From: Hydrogenophaga sp.
GTDB taxonomy: Bacteria; Pseudomonadota; Gammaproteobacteria; Burkholderiales; Burkholderiaceae_C
Assembly (NCBI GenBank): GCA_030653975.1
Contig: JAURYH010000035.1
Span: forward strand, 49,058 to 113,057
Length of the DNA stretch: 64,000 nucleotides
Direction of reading: 5' to 3'
Below the pieces are notes generated by a model. The model was not told the DNA's origin and did no database searches. It saw nothing but the letters and a program-made list of their open reading frames with translations. The number at the start of each line of letters is the position of its first letter. Position 1 is the stretch's first letter. This document shows positions 25,093 to 35,053 of this stretch, piece by piece. Position numbers and translations under genes: made by a program.

Positions 25093-25154
25093 CTGGAGGG
25101 TCTTTCGCACAGGCCCGTAAGCCGCTGGATCTGCGGCCTACGGGCTCCACGTCA

Positions 25155-26483
25155 TCAGGACTTGCGCAGGTCGTTCCACGCGTCGGAGGACTTCTTCAGC
25201 GCGGCAGCCACGGAAGACTTGCCCACCACGGCCGTTTGCCAGGCCGTGCCGTTCACCTCGTCCCACTCACCGAACCAGGGTGCGATCACGTCCTTCTTGC
25301 GCGCCAGCTTCTGCTGCGCCTCGTACATGGCGATGTCGGAGTACTTCTTGTAGTTGGCCTGCACTTCCGGGTCCCGGAACAGTTCCTTGACGCCAAAGCC
25401 CGAGCCGAGATCGCTGAACAGCATCTTCTGAAACTGGTACTGACTGCCGGCCTTGCCACCGAACCACTCGATCAGCTTGGCGGCATTGGCAGCTCGCGCC
25501 TTGTCGGCGGCGGCCTGGGTGCTCATGCCATGAAAGCGCATCCAGCCCACTGTGGCGTGAGAACCGCCTGGTCCCATGGGCATGAGCGCCTGCTTGACGC
25601 GACCCGCAATTGCCGACTGCTTGGGGTCGTTGAGCGTGCGCACGCGGTAGCGGCTGAGCAGCGCAAACGCGTGGTTTCCGGCACCAAAGGCCTTCAGGCC
25701 ATTGAGCTCACCGGTTTCCACACAGGCGGGCGAGATGATCTTGTGTTTGTTGACCGCATCAACCACCCACTGCATCGCCTGATGTGCACCGCGCTTGGGG
25801 TCCGCCATCACGGCAGCGCCGTCGGCATCGGTGAAGCGGCCGCCATTGGAGAAGACCATCGCGCTCAGGAACTCGATCAGCCAGCTTTCCCGTGCCATGG
25901 ACAGCATCATCGGGTACTCGGACAGGCCGGCGCCCTTGATCTTGAGCGACTGCTGCAGCAGCTCGTCCCATGTGGTTGGCGGCGCCTTGATACCGGCCTT
26001 TTTGAGCATCTCTTCGTCGTAGAAGAAGGCCATGTAGTCGGTGTAGTAGGTCAGACCGTACTGCTTGCCCTTGTAGCGCATCGACTCGTTGCAGAAGGTA
26101 TCGGCGTCCGCGTTGTACTTCATCAGCTCGGGAAAGCCGTCAATGGGGGCGATCCACCCGGCTTCGGCCCACTCGGGCAGCCAGCTGTCGGACACCCACA
26201 TCACGTCGAGCGGCGCTTTGCCGACGAACTTGGTGACCATGGTGTCGCGGTACTGCGCCCAGGGCGCATTGTTGTAGTTGACCTTGAGGCCTGTACTGGA
26301 CTCGAACGCCGTCAGGTGACTCTTGACCAGATCGACGGCGGCTGACCAGGTGTAGAAGTTGATCGGCTGACCCGCTTGCGCGGCAGCATCCAGCGACAGG
26401 ACACCGGTTCCTGCGGCACCGGCGGCAGCCGCCAACTTGAGGAAGTCACGACGCGAGGCATCGCCGTTCCAGATATTGCTCAT
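25155..26483 (-). CDS. Family 1 extracellular solute-binding protein, Tat-exported
   Basis: 442 residues from the ATG at 26483. A clear Tat signal, ASRRDFLKLAAAAGAAG (about 9-25), leads to a cleavage region around AAAQA. The mature part begins INFYTWSAAVDLVKSHL, typical of CUT1 sugar-type binding proteins (MalE/UgpB fold), with many aromatic residues (YYTDYMAFFYDEEML). Export in a folded state by Tat is notable. It is the promoter-proximal gene of the large operon; a 20-bp perfect dyad matching the presumed TetR operator lies about 120 bp upstream. The ligand is unknown. Confidence 0.9.
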   Translation of the reverse strand: MSNIWNGDASRRDFLKLAAAAGAAGTGVLSLDAAAQAGQPINFYTWSAAVDLVKSHLTAFESSTGLKVNYNNAPWAQYRDTMVTKFVGKAPLDVMWVSDSWLPEWAEAGWIAPIDGFPELMKYNADADTFCNESMRYKGKQYGLTYYTDYMAFFYDEEMLKKAGIKAPPTTWDELLQQSLKIKGAGLSEYPMMLSMARESWLIEFLSAMVFSNGGRFTDADGAAVMADPKRGAHQAMQWVVDAVNKHKIISPACVETGELNGLKAFGAGNHAFALLSRYRVRTLNDPKQSAIAGRVKQALMPMGPGGSHATVGWMRFHGMSTQAAADKARAANAAKLIEWFGGKAGSQYQFQKMLFSDLGSGFGVKELFRDPEVQANYKKYSDIAMYEAQQKLARKKDVIAPWFGEWDEVNGTAWQTAVVGKSSVAAALKKSSDAWNDLRKS

Positions 26484-26604
26484 TCGGACACGCTCCTTGA
26501 AGGAAATCCGCGGCCCGCACCAATGCCGCCGCACCACCAGGTACACAGACTGGCGACCCACTGCCACCTGTCCGACCGTGAATTCATTATTCCGAGAAGT
26601 TTCT

Positions 26605-26624
26605 TTATCGTCAAGTGACGATAA
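26605..26624. promoter_or_regulatory. TetR operator candidate upstream of the ABC/molybdenum hydroxylase operon
   Basis: A perfect 20-bp inverted repeat, TTATCGTCAAGTGACGATAA (nine-base arms, two-base centre), lies about 120 bp before the start of the binding-protein gene. Its core ATCGTC-N4-GACGAT recurs exactly at 28395-28410, between the NIPSNAP gene and the TetR gene. A dyad shared by two promoters of one locus with a single local regulator is strong evidence for the operator; the binding protein is inferred to be that TetR. Confidence 0.7.
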
Positions 26625-26645
26625 CCATTATTTTTGACCATTTTG

Positions 26646-28016
26646 TCAGCAGGCGACGACATTGACAGCCAGGCCACCGAGTGAGGTTTCCTTGTATTTG
26701 GCGTGCATGTCGGCACCGGTCTGCTTCATGGTCTGGATCACTTTGTCGAGAGACACCAGGTGCTGCCCGTCCCCCGCAAGCGCCAGGTGCGCCGCATTGA
26801 TGGCCTTGACCGCTCCCATGGCATTGCGCTCAATGCACGGGACTTGCACCAGACCACCCACGGGGTCACAGGTGAGCCCGAGGTTGTGCTCCATGGCGAT
26901 CTCGGCAGCGTTCTCGATCTGTTCGTTGCTGCCCCCCAGCACAGCGGCCAGCCCCGCTGCCGCCATCGAAGAGGCCACACCCACCTCGCCCTGGCAGCCA
27001 ACCTCAGCGCCCGAGATGGACGCGTTTTCTTTGTAGAGAGAACCGATGGCGGTGGCGGTGAGCAGGAAGTCGCGGTTGTGGTGCGGCAGTGCCCCTGCAC
27101 AGAAGCTTTCGAAGTACCGCAACACGGCAGGCACGATGCCCGCAGCGCCGTTGGTGGGTGCGGTCACCACCCGCGCGCCCGCCGCGTTTTCCTCGTTCAC
27201 GGCCACCGCAAAAGCATTCACCCAGTCGAGCTCCCACAGCGGACCGGCAACGCCCGCCCTCTGCGTCAAGGCCTCGTGCATGCCCCTGGCTCGGCGACGC
27301 ACGCCCAGTCCGCCCGGCAACACGCCTTGAGCGTTCAGGCCGCGATCCATGCAGGCCACCATGGCATCGCGGATGCGGTCGAGCTGGGCAAACACCTCAC
27401 TTTCGTTTCGCAACGCGAGTTCGTTGCCCATTGCCAGCTGTGCAATGGTGCAACTGTGTTCGTGGCACATGGCCAACAGTTCGGCGGCTGAACGGTAGGG
27501 ATGGGGCCAGGCCGTGCCGGTGGCCGACTGACCCGCCCGCAGTGTCTCTTCAGAGACGGTGAACCCACCACCAATGGAGAATCGTGTTTCATCAGCCAGC
27601 ACAGCGCCAGCGGCGTCCAGGGCGAGCAATCGCATGCCATTGGGGTGCGCCGGTAGCGTCCGGTCCTGATGGAAGTGGATGTGTTGGCGGGCGTTAAAGG
27701 CCACCGCATGGTGACCCATCAATGGCAGGCGACCCACCATGCCTGCCGCCTGCAGCCACGTATCGATCAGCTCGATATCGACACGTTCGGGTTCGTGTCC
27801 CATCAATCCCAACATGACGGCACGGTCGGTGGCGTGCCCGCGACCGGTCAGGGCCAGCGAGCCATACAGGTGAACCTCCACAGCGGCCGTCGCCGCCAGT
27901 GTTCGCTCACGCTCCAGCTGGCGGCCAAACTCGAGCGCAATCCGCATGGGACCCACGGTGTGCGAACTCGAAGGCCCGATTCCGATCTTGAACAGGTCAA
28001 AAGCACTGACTGGCAT
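26646..28016 (-). CDS. sdaA: L-serine ammonia-lyase (Fe-S serine dehydratase)
   Basis: 456 residues, the single-chain bacterial form. The N-terminal beta domain has [20 protein letters not shown] (about 5-24, SSHTVGPM signature). The C-terminal alpha domain has [33 protein letters not shown] and [18 protein letters not shown], providing the cysteines of the [4Fe-4S] cluster. The enzyme turns L-serine into pyruvate and ammonia. It follows the NIPSNAP gene by 15 bp in an operon whose promoter carries the same dyad as the ABC/molybdenum hydroxylase operon. That suggests serine is a product of the linked pathway, which is inference. Confidence 0.93.
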   Translation of the reverse strand: MPVSAFDLFKIGIGPSSSHTVGPMRIALEFGRQLERERTLAATAAVEVHLYGSLALTGRGHATDRAVMLGLMGHEPERVDIELIDTWLQAAGMVGRLPLMGHHAVAFNARQHIHFHQDRTLPAHPNGMRLLALDAAGAVLADETRFSIGGGFTVSEETLRAGQSATGTAWPHPYRSAAELLAMCHEHSCTIAQLAMGNELALRNESEVFAQLDRIRDAMVACMDRGLNAQGVLPGGLGVRRRARGMHEALTQRAGVAGPLWELDWVNAFAVAVNEENAAGARVVTAPTNGAAGIVPAVLRYFESFCAGALPHHNRDFLLTATAIGSLYKENASISGAEVGCQGEVGVASSMAAAGLAAVLGGSNEQIENAAEIAMEHNLGLTCDPVGGLVQVPCIERNAMGAVKAINAAHLALAGDGQHLVSLDKVIQTMKQTGADMHAKYKETSLGGLAVNVVAC

Positions 28017-28031
28017 GGGCGGACCAGACGT

Positions 28032-28343
28032 TCAAGTCAGCGGCGAAAAGGCCACGGGATTCAGAAACACGCTTTCCTGGTGCACAAGGTAAGGAAGCAT
28101 GCGGGGCACGAAGGCACTCCACTCCGGGTCTTGCGCAAGCAGTGCGCGCTGGCTGGTTCGATGGCCCAGGTCGTCGTAGGCCCAGATGAATACGCTCGAA
28201 TTCAGCACGCCCGACTCCTTGGTCCAGCAGCCGATCAGGCGCGCGTAGCGCGAGATGATGGGCAGCCCGCTGACCTGGTACATCTGGAGAAATTCACCGG
28301 CTTTTCCAGGCTGCACTTGGTAGGTTCGCATTTCATAGATCAC
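28032..28343 (-). CDS. NIPSNAP-family protein
   Basis: 103 residues starting at a GTG (28343) with AAGGAA nine bases upstream; this start gives the classic NIPSNAP opening IYEMRTYQVQPGKAGEFLQ, whereas the ATG at 28331 would cut it. The single alpha-beta ferredoxin-like domain has the family pattern SVFIWAYDDLGHRTSQRALL. Bacterial NIPSNAP proteins are small dimeric proteins often found in catabolic operons; their activity is mostly unknown. It precedes sdaA by 15 bp and lies 52 bp after a TetR-type dyad. Confidence 0.85.
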   Translation of the reverse strand: MIYEMRTYQVQPGKAGEFLQMYQVSGLPIISRYARLIGCWTKESGVLNSSVFIWAYDDLGHRTSQRALLAQDPEWSAFVPRMLPYLVHQESVFLNPVAFSPLT

Positions 28344-28394
28344 AGTGGTTCCTTTCGCGAATGGTTCGCTTTTGAAGATGGTTTCACGGATTAC

Positions 28395-28410
28395 ATCGTC
28401 GTTTGACGAT
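28395..28410. promoter_or_regulatory. Second TetR operator candidate between NIPSNAP-sdaA and tetR
   Basis: ATCGTC (28395-28400) and GACGAT (28405-28410) form a perfect dyad with spacer GTTT, the same arms as at 26607-26622 with spacer AAGT. It lies in the divergent promoter between the NIPSNAP gene (52 bp) and the TetR gene (65 bp to the ATG), and AT-rich -10-like sequence follows at once. It could control both directions. Confidence 0.7.
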
Positions 28411-28474
28411 ATATATTTTTACGTTAAAGTGAGCCTGTGTCTACCCATTCCAAACGGTGTATCCGTGCAAGTTC

Positions 28475-29176
28475 ATGCAAGCCAAATCCGACCTGCTGGC
28501 CGCCAAACGGCAAGATACTGCGACAAAAACCAAGGACAAGCCGCGCACGGGCCAGCGCCGCTCAACCACGCGCATGTCTGCTGCAGACCGTCGCGCTCAA
28601 ATCCTGGGCAAGGCCTTTGAGTTTTTCTCTGAATATGGGCTGACGGCACAGACCCGCGCACTCGCGGATGCGTGCGGTGTGTCGCAGCGGTTGCTCTACA
28701 GCGCGTTTCCCAACAAGGCCGCGCTCATCAACGCGGTGTACGAATCCAACATCGCCGGCCCCTTCAAGGCCATCTGGTTCGTGCAATTGCGCGATCGCAG
28801 CGTGCCGCTGGAACAGCGGCTGCGCCAGTTTTATGGCGAGTACTACGACACCATCCTCACGCGCGGCTGGCTGCGGCTGTTTCTCTACGCCTCGCTTGCC
28901 GAGGTGGAAATGGCACCGACCTATATTGCCGACATCATTCGCAATCTGTTGGACATCATCATTGAAGAGGCTGCGTTTGAAGCGGGCATCGCGCTACCCG
29001 ACTCGCCGGAGTTGCGCCGTGAGATGGGCTGGGCACTCCACGGAAATATTTCGCACTTGGCGATCCGGCGACACATCTACAACGACAGCACGACGCTGCC
29101 GGTCAAACGGGTGATCGCCATGCATGTCGTCGCCTTCCTCGCTGGTGTGCCGAGCATGGCCAACTCGATCGAGTGA
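28475..29176 (+). CDS. TetR/AcrR-family regulator
   Basis: 233 residues from the ATG at 28475; a GTG at 28457 is a possible earlier start. A basic, low-complexity N-terminal tail (about 1-35) precedes the helix-turn-helix (about 40-85: RRAQILGKAFEFF, then ALADACGVSQRLLYSAFPNK), the TetR pattern. The ligand-binding domain fills about 90-230. It is divergent from NIPSNAP-sdaA with a perfect dyad between them, repeated before the ABC/molybdenum hydroxylase operon. It is therefore the likely regulator, usually a repressor lifted by substrate, of about 14 genes. Confidence 0.88.
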   Translation: MQAKSDLLAAKRQDTATKTKDKPRTGQRRSTTRMSAADRRAQILGKAFEFFSEYGLTAQTRALADACGVSQRLLYSAFPNKAALINAVYESNIAGPFKAIWFVQLRDRSVPLEQRLRQFYGEYYDTILTRGWLRLFLYASLAEVEMAPTYIADIIRNLLDIIIEEAAFEAGIALPDSPELRREMGWALHGNISHLAIRRHIYNDSTTLPVKRVIAMHVVAFLAGVPSMANSIE

Positions 29177-29654
29177 CTCGGAAGGGCCGTGATCCCTGTC
29201 GCATTGAATGACCTTTGGCCGAGACGCACAAGCGGCTCGGCCCGGTGACCGTAGAGCGCGACGGTGGAACACGGGGACGCGGAATCCATATCCTGACGCT
29301 CCGTGGTCGCGACCTCCATGCCCTTTCACCAAAGGAAGCCTGCCGTCTCGCGTGCTCGCTGATGCGCCTGGTCAGGAACAGCTCATCAAGGATGAGCAAG
29401 TCCGGCGCGACCCAGTCCTTGAGCAGCTCGGTGCGCTCTGCAGTACCGGCCAACGCGTAACGGGCAATTCGGTATCGGCTTCCAGTTAACGGACGTCATA
29501 GCCCTCCCCCCTTCCCCGCACAGCGCCACCAGCGCGCTGGCGAAGTGCTGCCGGGCCGCGGCGGCGTGTGCAAGCCTCCCTCAGGGCGCGGGCGCCTGCC
29601 CAATGACCCTGGCAGACAAGCGGGCAACGCGGCTATTGATGGTGATGAGCGTTA
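29177..29654. other. Noncoding gap of about 480 bp with transposon relic
   Basis: No complete gene is seen. The left part (29230-29460) has codon-like sequence on both strands; one short piece matches IstB (listed separately). The plus-strand frame reading GRGIHILTLRGRDLHALSPK is protein-like but I cannot assign it. From about 29487 on, the sequence is GC rich and shows nothing until the suf promoter. Confidence 0.45.
29349..29453 (-). pseudogene. Relic of an IstB-like IS21 transposition ATPase
   Basis: The minus strand encodes ERTELLKDWVAPDLLILDEL followed by FLTRRISEHA. The PDLLILDE Walker B block followed by LFLxRRIS is like IstB helper ATPases of IS21-type elements. Similarity stops abruptly on both sides and no IstA or terminal repeats are visible, so only a scar of about 100 bp remains. 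Confidence 0.4.
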
Positions 29655-29677
29655 AAGAGGCATACACTGTGCATCTT
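29655..29677. promoter_or_regulatory. NsrR-like operator upstream of sufB
   Basis: Eleven-base arms AAGAGGCATAC and CTGTGCATCTT are separated by one base, exactly the 11-1-11 layout of NsrR sites, and the second arm reads AAGATGCA on the other strand, as in the known consensus. The arms agree at eight of eleven positions. It lies about 80 bp before the sufB ATG. The nsrR gene is 8 kb downstream in the same cluster, with two similar sites at its own promoter. Regulation by NO is inferred. Confidence 0.62.
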
Positions 29678-29758
29678 TAAAGGAAGGTTCAGTTCCGGCG
29701 CACCGAGGCCACTTCGGTCGCGCATCGGTTCTGCCCCCATCGCTGCAGGAGCCCCGCC

Positions 29759-31213
<1,455 letters not shown>

Positions 31214-31247
31214 GCCCACCCACCCGATCACCCAGGAAAGACCCACC

Positions 31248-32018
31248 ATGACCCAAACCGAACCCCTGTTGCAGGTGCGCGATCTGCGCGTTGACGTTGG
31301 CGGCCGCCACGTGTTGAAGTCGATCTCGCTCGATGTTCCGGCCGGTGCGCTGGTGGTGCTCATGGGCGCCAACGGCAGCGGCAAGAGCACCCTGGGCCTG
31401 ACGCTGGCCGGCCATCCGCGCTACGGCGTGGTCGGTGGTCAGGCCCGTTTTGGCGGCCAGGACCTGCTGGCCATGAGCCCCGAGGCGCGCGCCCGCGCCG
31501 GGCTGTTTGTCTCGTTCCAGGTGCCGCCCGAGATCCCCGGTGTGAAGAACAACCTGTTCATCCGCACGGCCCTCAACGCGGTGCGCGAAGCGCGCGGCGA
31601 AGCACCGCTCGATGCCTTTGATTTCCTCGGCGACGCGCGGGCCGCGGCCACCCGGCTGGGCCTGCCCGAGGCGATGCTGGCGCGCCCCGTCAACGACGGC
31701 TTTTCTGGCGGGGAGCGCAAGCGCAACGAGCTGCTGCAGCTGGCCCTGCTGCGCCCGCGCCTGGCGATGCTGGACGAAATCGATTCGGGCATGGACGTGG
31801 ACGGCACCCGCGCGGTGGTGAATCTGGTGCAGTCGCTGCGCGCCCAGGGCACCGCCTTTGTGGTGGTCTCGCACTACCTGCAGCTGATCGAGTCGCTGCA
31901 GCCCGACACGGTGTTGCGGCTCGACCAGGGCTGCATCGCCGAGACCGGCGACCTGGAGTTGGCCCGGCAGATCGCGCAGACCGGCTATGTGCGCGCCGTT
32001 GAAGAAATGGAGGTCTGA
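31248..32018 (+). CDS. sufC: SufC, ATPase of the SufBCD complex
   Basis: 256 residues with Walker A GANGSGKSTLGLTLAG (about 37-52), the SufC-specific Q-loop region FVSFQVPPEIPGVKNN, the ABC signature FSGGERKRNELLQLALL and Walker B LAMLDEIDSGMDVDG. The combination is diagnostic of SufC, a soluble ABC-type ATPase that drives conformational change in the SufBCD scaffold. It is 34 bp after sufB and 2 bp before sufD. Confidence 0.95.
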   Translation: MTQTEPLLQVRDLRVDVGGRHVLKSISLDVPAGALVVLMGANGSGKSTLGLTLAGHPRYGVVGGQARFGGQDLLAMSPEARARAGLFVSFQVPPEIPGVKNNLFIRTALNAVREARGEAPLDAFDFLGDARAAATRLGLPEAMLARPVNDGFSGGERKRNELLQLALLRPRLAMLDEIDSGMDVDGTRAVVNLVQSLRAQGTAFVVVSHYLQLIESLQPDTVLRLDQGCIAETGDLELARQIAQTGYVRAVEEMEV

Positions 32019-32020
32019 GC

Positions 32021-33334
32021 ATGGACCCCGCACGCGCCGACATCCTGGCCGCCCGCCACCGGCTGCAAGACGCTGGCTGGATCCCGCGCGACGCCGAGGC
32101 GTTTCGCCACCTGCCGCCACCGCCGGCCGCCGTCTGGCTGGGCGAGGCGTCCGAAGCCGCATCGCCCCACTGTGACGCCCACCCGCTGAGCGGCGCCGGC
32201 TGGACGCTGCACCCGCTCGGTCAGACGCCACAGGGCCGTGTGGACGCCCGCTGGCTCGATGCCGCCGACCCGGCGCAACGCAAGGAGCTGTTCGCCGGCC
32301 TGCCGTTGCCGACCTATCCCGATGGAGCGGCGGCCCCCGGCGACAGCCCCCAGCACGATGCCGCGCCATTTGCCTGGGTGCACCGCGCGCTGTGCCGTCG
32401 CGGCCTGCGGCTGCGCATCGGCGGGGAAGACGCCGCCGGTCGCGGGGCCACCGAAACGGTGTGGATACAGCTGCGGCACCAGCCGCGCAGCGCGGTCGAA
32501 GCGCCGATGCTGGTGATCGATGTGCAGGCCGGCGTGCACTGCGTGCTGGTGGAAACCCACCACCGCCATCATCGCGAAGGGGTGGCCTGCGAACAGCCGG
32601 TGGTGCAGAACCTGCACGCCCACATCCGGCTGGGCGCGGGTGCCACCCTGCAGCACCTGCGCAGCGTGCAGCCCGGTGCGGCCGATCGGGTCGCCCACCA
32701 CCTGCAGCTGCAGCTCGGACCGGACGCGCGCTACGAACAGGGCCTGATCGCCACCGGCAGCCGCTACCACCTGCAACGCCAGGTGGTCGAGCTGGCGGGT
32801 GACCGCGCAGAGGCCCGCAGCGCCGGCTTGCTGCTGGCGGCCGGCGCCGACCTCGAACAACAGGTGCGCATGTTGCACACCGGCGAGCGCACCCGCAGCC
32901 ATATCGAGGCGCTGGCGCTGGCCAGCGGCGCGGCGCGCGCGGTGGTCAATGCCCACACCCGCATCGCACCGGGCGCGGCCGACGCCGAGGTGCGGCAGCG
33001 GCTGACAGGCGTGCCCACCGGCGGCCAGCCCCGGCTGGTGTTGCGGCCGCACCTGGAAATCCACCACGATCAGGTGCAGGCGGCCCACGGCGCCACCTGG
33101 GGCGCCTTGCCCGAAGACGCGCTGTTCTATGCCCGCCAGCGCGGCCTGGACGAACGCAGCGCGCGCGGCCTGATCATCGAAGGCATGGCCAGCGCCTTGC
33201 TCGCGCGGGCCTTTGGTGATCCCCAGTTCCTCGAGTCGCTGGACCTTGCCGGCCTGCTGCGCCAGGCTGTGGCCCAGCACCTGAGCGATGACCCCACCGT
33301 TCCCACCGTTCAACAGGAGACCGCACATGGGTGA
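32021..33334 (+). CDS. sufD: SufD, Fe-S assembly scaffold subunit
   Basis: 437 residues. The central beta-helix core has repeated hydrophobic/His segments (VIDVQAGVHCVLVETHHRHH in part; QHLRSVQPGA), and the C-terminus has the SufB/D block DALFYARQRGLDERSARGLIIEGMA, shown in part as ALFYARQRGLDE. The N-terminal ~110 residues are poorly conserved, as usual for SufD. Composition is extremely GC and His/Arg/Ala rich. Its last 8 bp overlap the sufS start. It partners SufB in iron acquisition and cluster building. Confidence 0.9.
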   Translation: MDPARADILAARHRLQDAGWIPRDAEAFRHLPPPPAAVWLGEASEAASPHCDAHPLSGAGWTLHPLGQTPQGRVDARWLDAADPAQRKELFAGLPLPTYPDGAAAPGDSPQHDAAPFAWVHRALCRRGLRLRIGGEDAAGRGATETVWIQLRHQPRSAVEAPMLVIDVQAGVHCVLVETHHRHHREGVACEQPVVQNLHAHIRLGAGATLQHLRSVQPGAADRVAHHLQLQLGPDARYEQGLIATGSRYHLQRQVVELAGDRAEARSAGLLLAAGADLEQQVRMLHTGERTRSHIEALALASGAARAVVNAHTRIAPGAADAEVRQRLTGVPTGGQPRLVLRPHLEIHHDQVQAAHGATWGALPEDALFYARQRGLDERSARGLIIEGMASALLARAFGDPQFLESLDLAGLLRQAVAQHLSDDPTVPTVQQETAHG

Positions 33335-34583
33335 CGCCCTCCTGACCGATCGTTGTGCGCTCGAGACCGTGCGCTCGCAGTTTCCGGTGCTCGCGCAGCG
33401 CATCCACGGTGCCGAGCTGGCCTACCTCGACAACGCGGCCACCACCCAGATGGCCCTGGCGGTGCAGGACGCGATGCGCGCCTTCGAGCAGCACGACCGG
33501 GCCAACATCCACCGCGGCGTGCACACGCTGAGCCAGCGCGCCACCGACGCCTTCGAGCGCGCCCGCAGCGATCTCAAGCGCTTTGTCGGCGCCGGCCCCG
33601 ATCACGAGCTGGTGTTCACCTCGGGCACCACCGACGCGCTGAACATGGTGGCCCATGGCCTCTCCACCGCCGGCCACCGGCCCGCCTGGCTGCAGGCCGG
33701 CGACGAGATCGTGGTGAGCGGCCTGGAACACCACGCCAACCTCGTGCCCTGGCAACAGGCGGCGCGGCGCACCGGCGCGGTGTTGCGCGTGTTGTGGCCC
33801 GATGCCCAGGGGCGGCTGCACCTGGCCGACCTGCGCCGCCTGCTCACCCCCCGCACCCGCGTGCTGGCGCTCACCGCCTGCGCCAACGCCACCGGCGAGC
33901 GCCCGCCCTACGAGGCCCTGCTCCAGCTCGCCGCCGACGCGGGTGCGCTGACCGTGCTCGACGCGGCCCAGGCCGTGGCCCACGGTGCGCCCGACCTGTC
34001 GGCGCTGGCCTGCGACTTCATGGCTTTTTCGGGCCACAAGATGCACGGCCCCATGGGCACCGGCGTGCTGGTCGGCCGGCGTGCCGCGCTGGAACGGCTG
34101 GAGCCCCTGCGCTACGGCGGCGACATGGTGGCCTGGGTCAGCGCCACCGAGGCCAGCTTTGCCGAACTGCCGGCGCGGCTGGAAGGCGGCACACCCAACG
34201 TCGCGGGCGCGATCGGCATGGCCGCTGCGGCGGGCTTCATCGAACAGACCGGGCGCGATCGCATCGACGCCCACCTGAGCGCGCTGCGCGAACACGCCGC
34301 CGCGGGCCTGGCCGCGCTGCCCGGCATCACGGTGCTGTCGGCCCACAGCCGCGCATCGGCCATCGTCTCGTTTGTCGCCGACGGCGTGCACCCGCACGAC
34401 ATCGGCACCCTGCTGGACCAGCGCGGCATCGCGGTGCGCACCGGTCACCACTGCGCCCAGCCCCTGCTCGAACACCTGGGCCTGGGGCCCACCACGCGCG
34501 CCTCGTTCGCGCTCTACAACACGCACGCCGAGGTGGAGCGCCTGCTCGCCGGCGTGGCGCATGCCATCAAGGTACTGAGATGA
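33327..34583 (+). CDS. sufS: SufS, group II cysteine desulfurase
   Basis: 418 residues from the ATG at 33327, chosen because AGGAG lies nine bases upstream; a GTG-type extension to 33288 is less likely. The PLP lysine is in AFSGHKMHGPMGTGVL and the active-site cysteine in VRTGHHCAQPLL near residue 372, followed by the C-terminal helix. The N-terminal YLDNAATTQ is typical. It takes sulfur from cysteine as a persulfide and hands it on; with SufU next door, the acceptor is probably SufU rather than SufE. Overlaps sufD (8 bp) and sufU (4 bp). Confidence 0.94.
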   Translation: MGDALLTDRCALETVRSQFPVLAQRIHGAELAYLDNAATTQMALAVQDAMRAFEQHDRANIHRGVHTLSQRATDAFERARSDLKRFVGAGPDHELVFTSGTTDALNMVAHGLSTAGHRPAWLQAGDEIVVSGLEHHANLVPWQQAARRTGAVLRVLWPDAQGRLHLADLRRLLTPRTRVLALTACANATGERPPYEALLQLAADAGALTVLDAAQAVAHGAPDLSALACDFMAFSGHKMHGPMGTGVLVGRRAALERLEPLRYGGDMVAWVSATEASFAELPARLEGGTPNVAGAIGMAAAAGFIEQTGRDRIDAHLSALREHAAAGLAALPGITVLSAHSRASAIVSFVADGVHPHDIGTLLDQRGIAVRTGHHCAQPLLEHLGLGPTTRASFALYNTHAEVERLLAGVAHAIKVLR

Positions 34584-35053
34584 TTTCAGAAACCGCTGCC
34601 GAACTCGACCTCTACCAGGACGTGGTGATGGACCACAAGCGCGCGCCGCGCCACTTCGGCACGCTGGCGGCGCCGACCCACCAGGCGCGCGGTCAGAACC
34701 CCCAATGCGGTGACGACCTGCAGGTGGCCCTGGTGGTCGACGATGGGCGGGTGAGCGACATCCGCTTCCACGGCCAGGGCTGCGCGATCTGCATCGCATC
34801 CGCGTCCATGATGAGCGAGGCGGTGCTCGGGCAGGAGGTGGCGCTGGCGCAGGCTTTGCAGAGCCGTTTCCGGGCCGTGCTCACCGGTCAGATGGAAGCC
34901 GAAGAAGCGCACCTGGGCAAGCTGATCAGCCTGGCCGGTGTGCGCCGCTACCCGGGCCGCATCAAATGCGCGCTGCTGGGCTGGCACGCCCTGATGCACG
35001 CGCTGGACAGCGAAGCCGATCGCGCGGACAACCCGGCGGAGGTCACGCCATGA
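34580..35053 (+). CDS. sufU: SufU/IscU-like sulfur acceptor
   Basis: 157 residues, starting in an ATGA overlap with sufS. Three cysteines and the conserved Asp are present: NPQCGDDLQV (about 39-48), GCAICIASASMMSE and RIKCALLGWHAL. The insertion between the second and third cysteine motifs (QALQSRFRAVLTGQMEAEEA) is the mark of SufU rather than IscU. SufU is a zinc-dependent sulfur-transfer partner of SufS. This subunit is common in Gram-positive suf operons and unusual in a betaproteobacterium. Confidence 0.92.
   Translation: MISETAAELDLYQDVVMDHKRAPRHFGTLAAPTHQARGQNPQCGDDLQVALVVDDGRVSDIRFHGQGCAICIASASMMSEAVLGQEVALAQALQSRFRAVLTGQMEAEEAHLGKLISLAGVRRYPGRIKCALLGWHALMHALDSEADRADNPAEVTP

Noticed and set aside
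28430..28460. Riboswitch upstream of the TetR gene or sdaA
   Set aside because: The leader regions are short (under about 100 bp) and show operator-like dyads rather than a recognisable aptamer.
29652..29680. Reading the suf upstream dyad as an IscR site
   Set aside because: The 11-1-11 layout and AAGATGCA half-site match NsrR better, and two similar sites flank the local nsrR gene.
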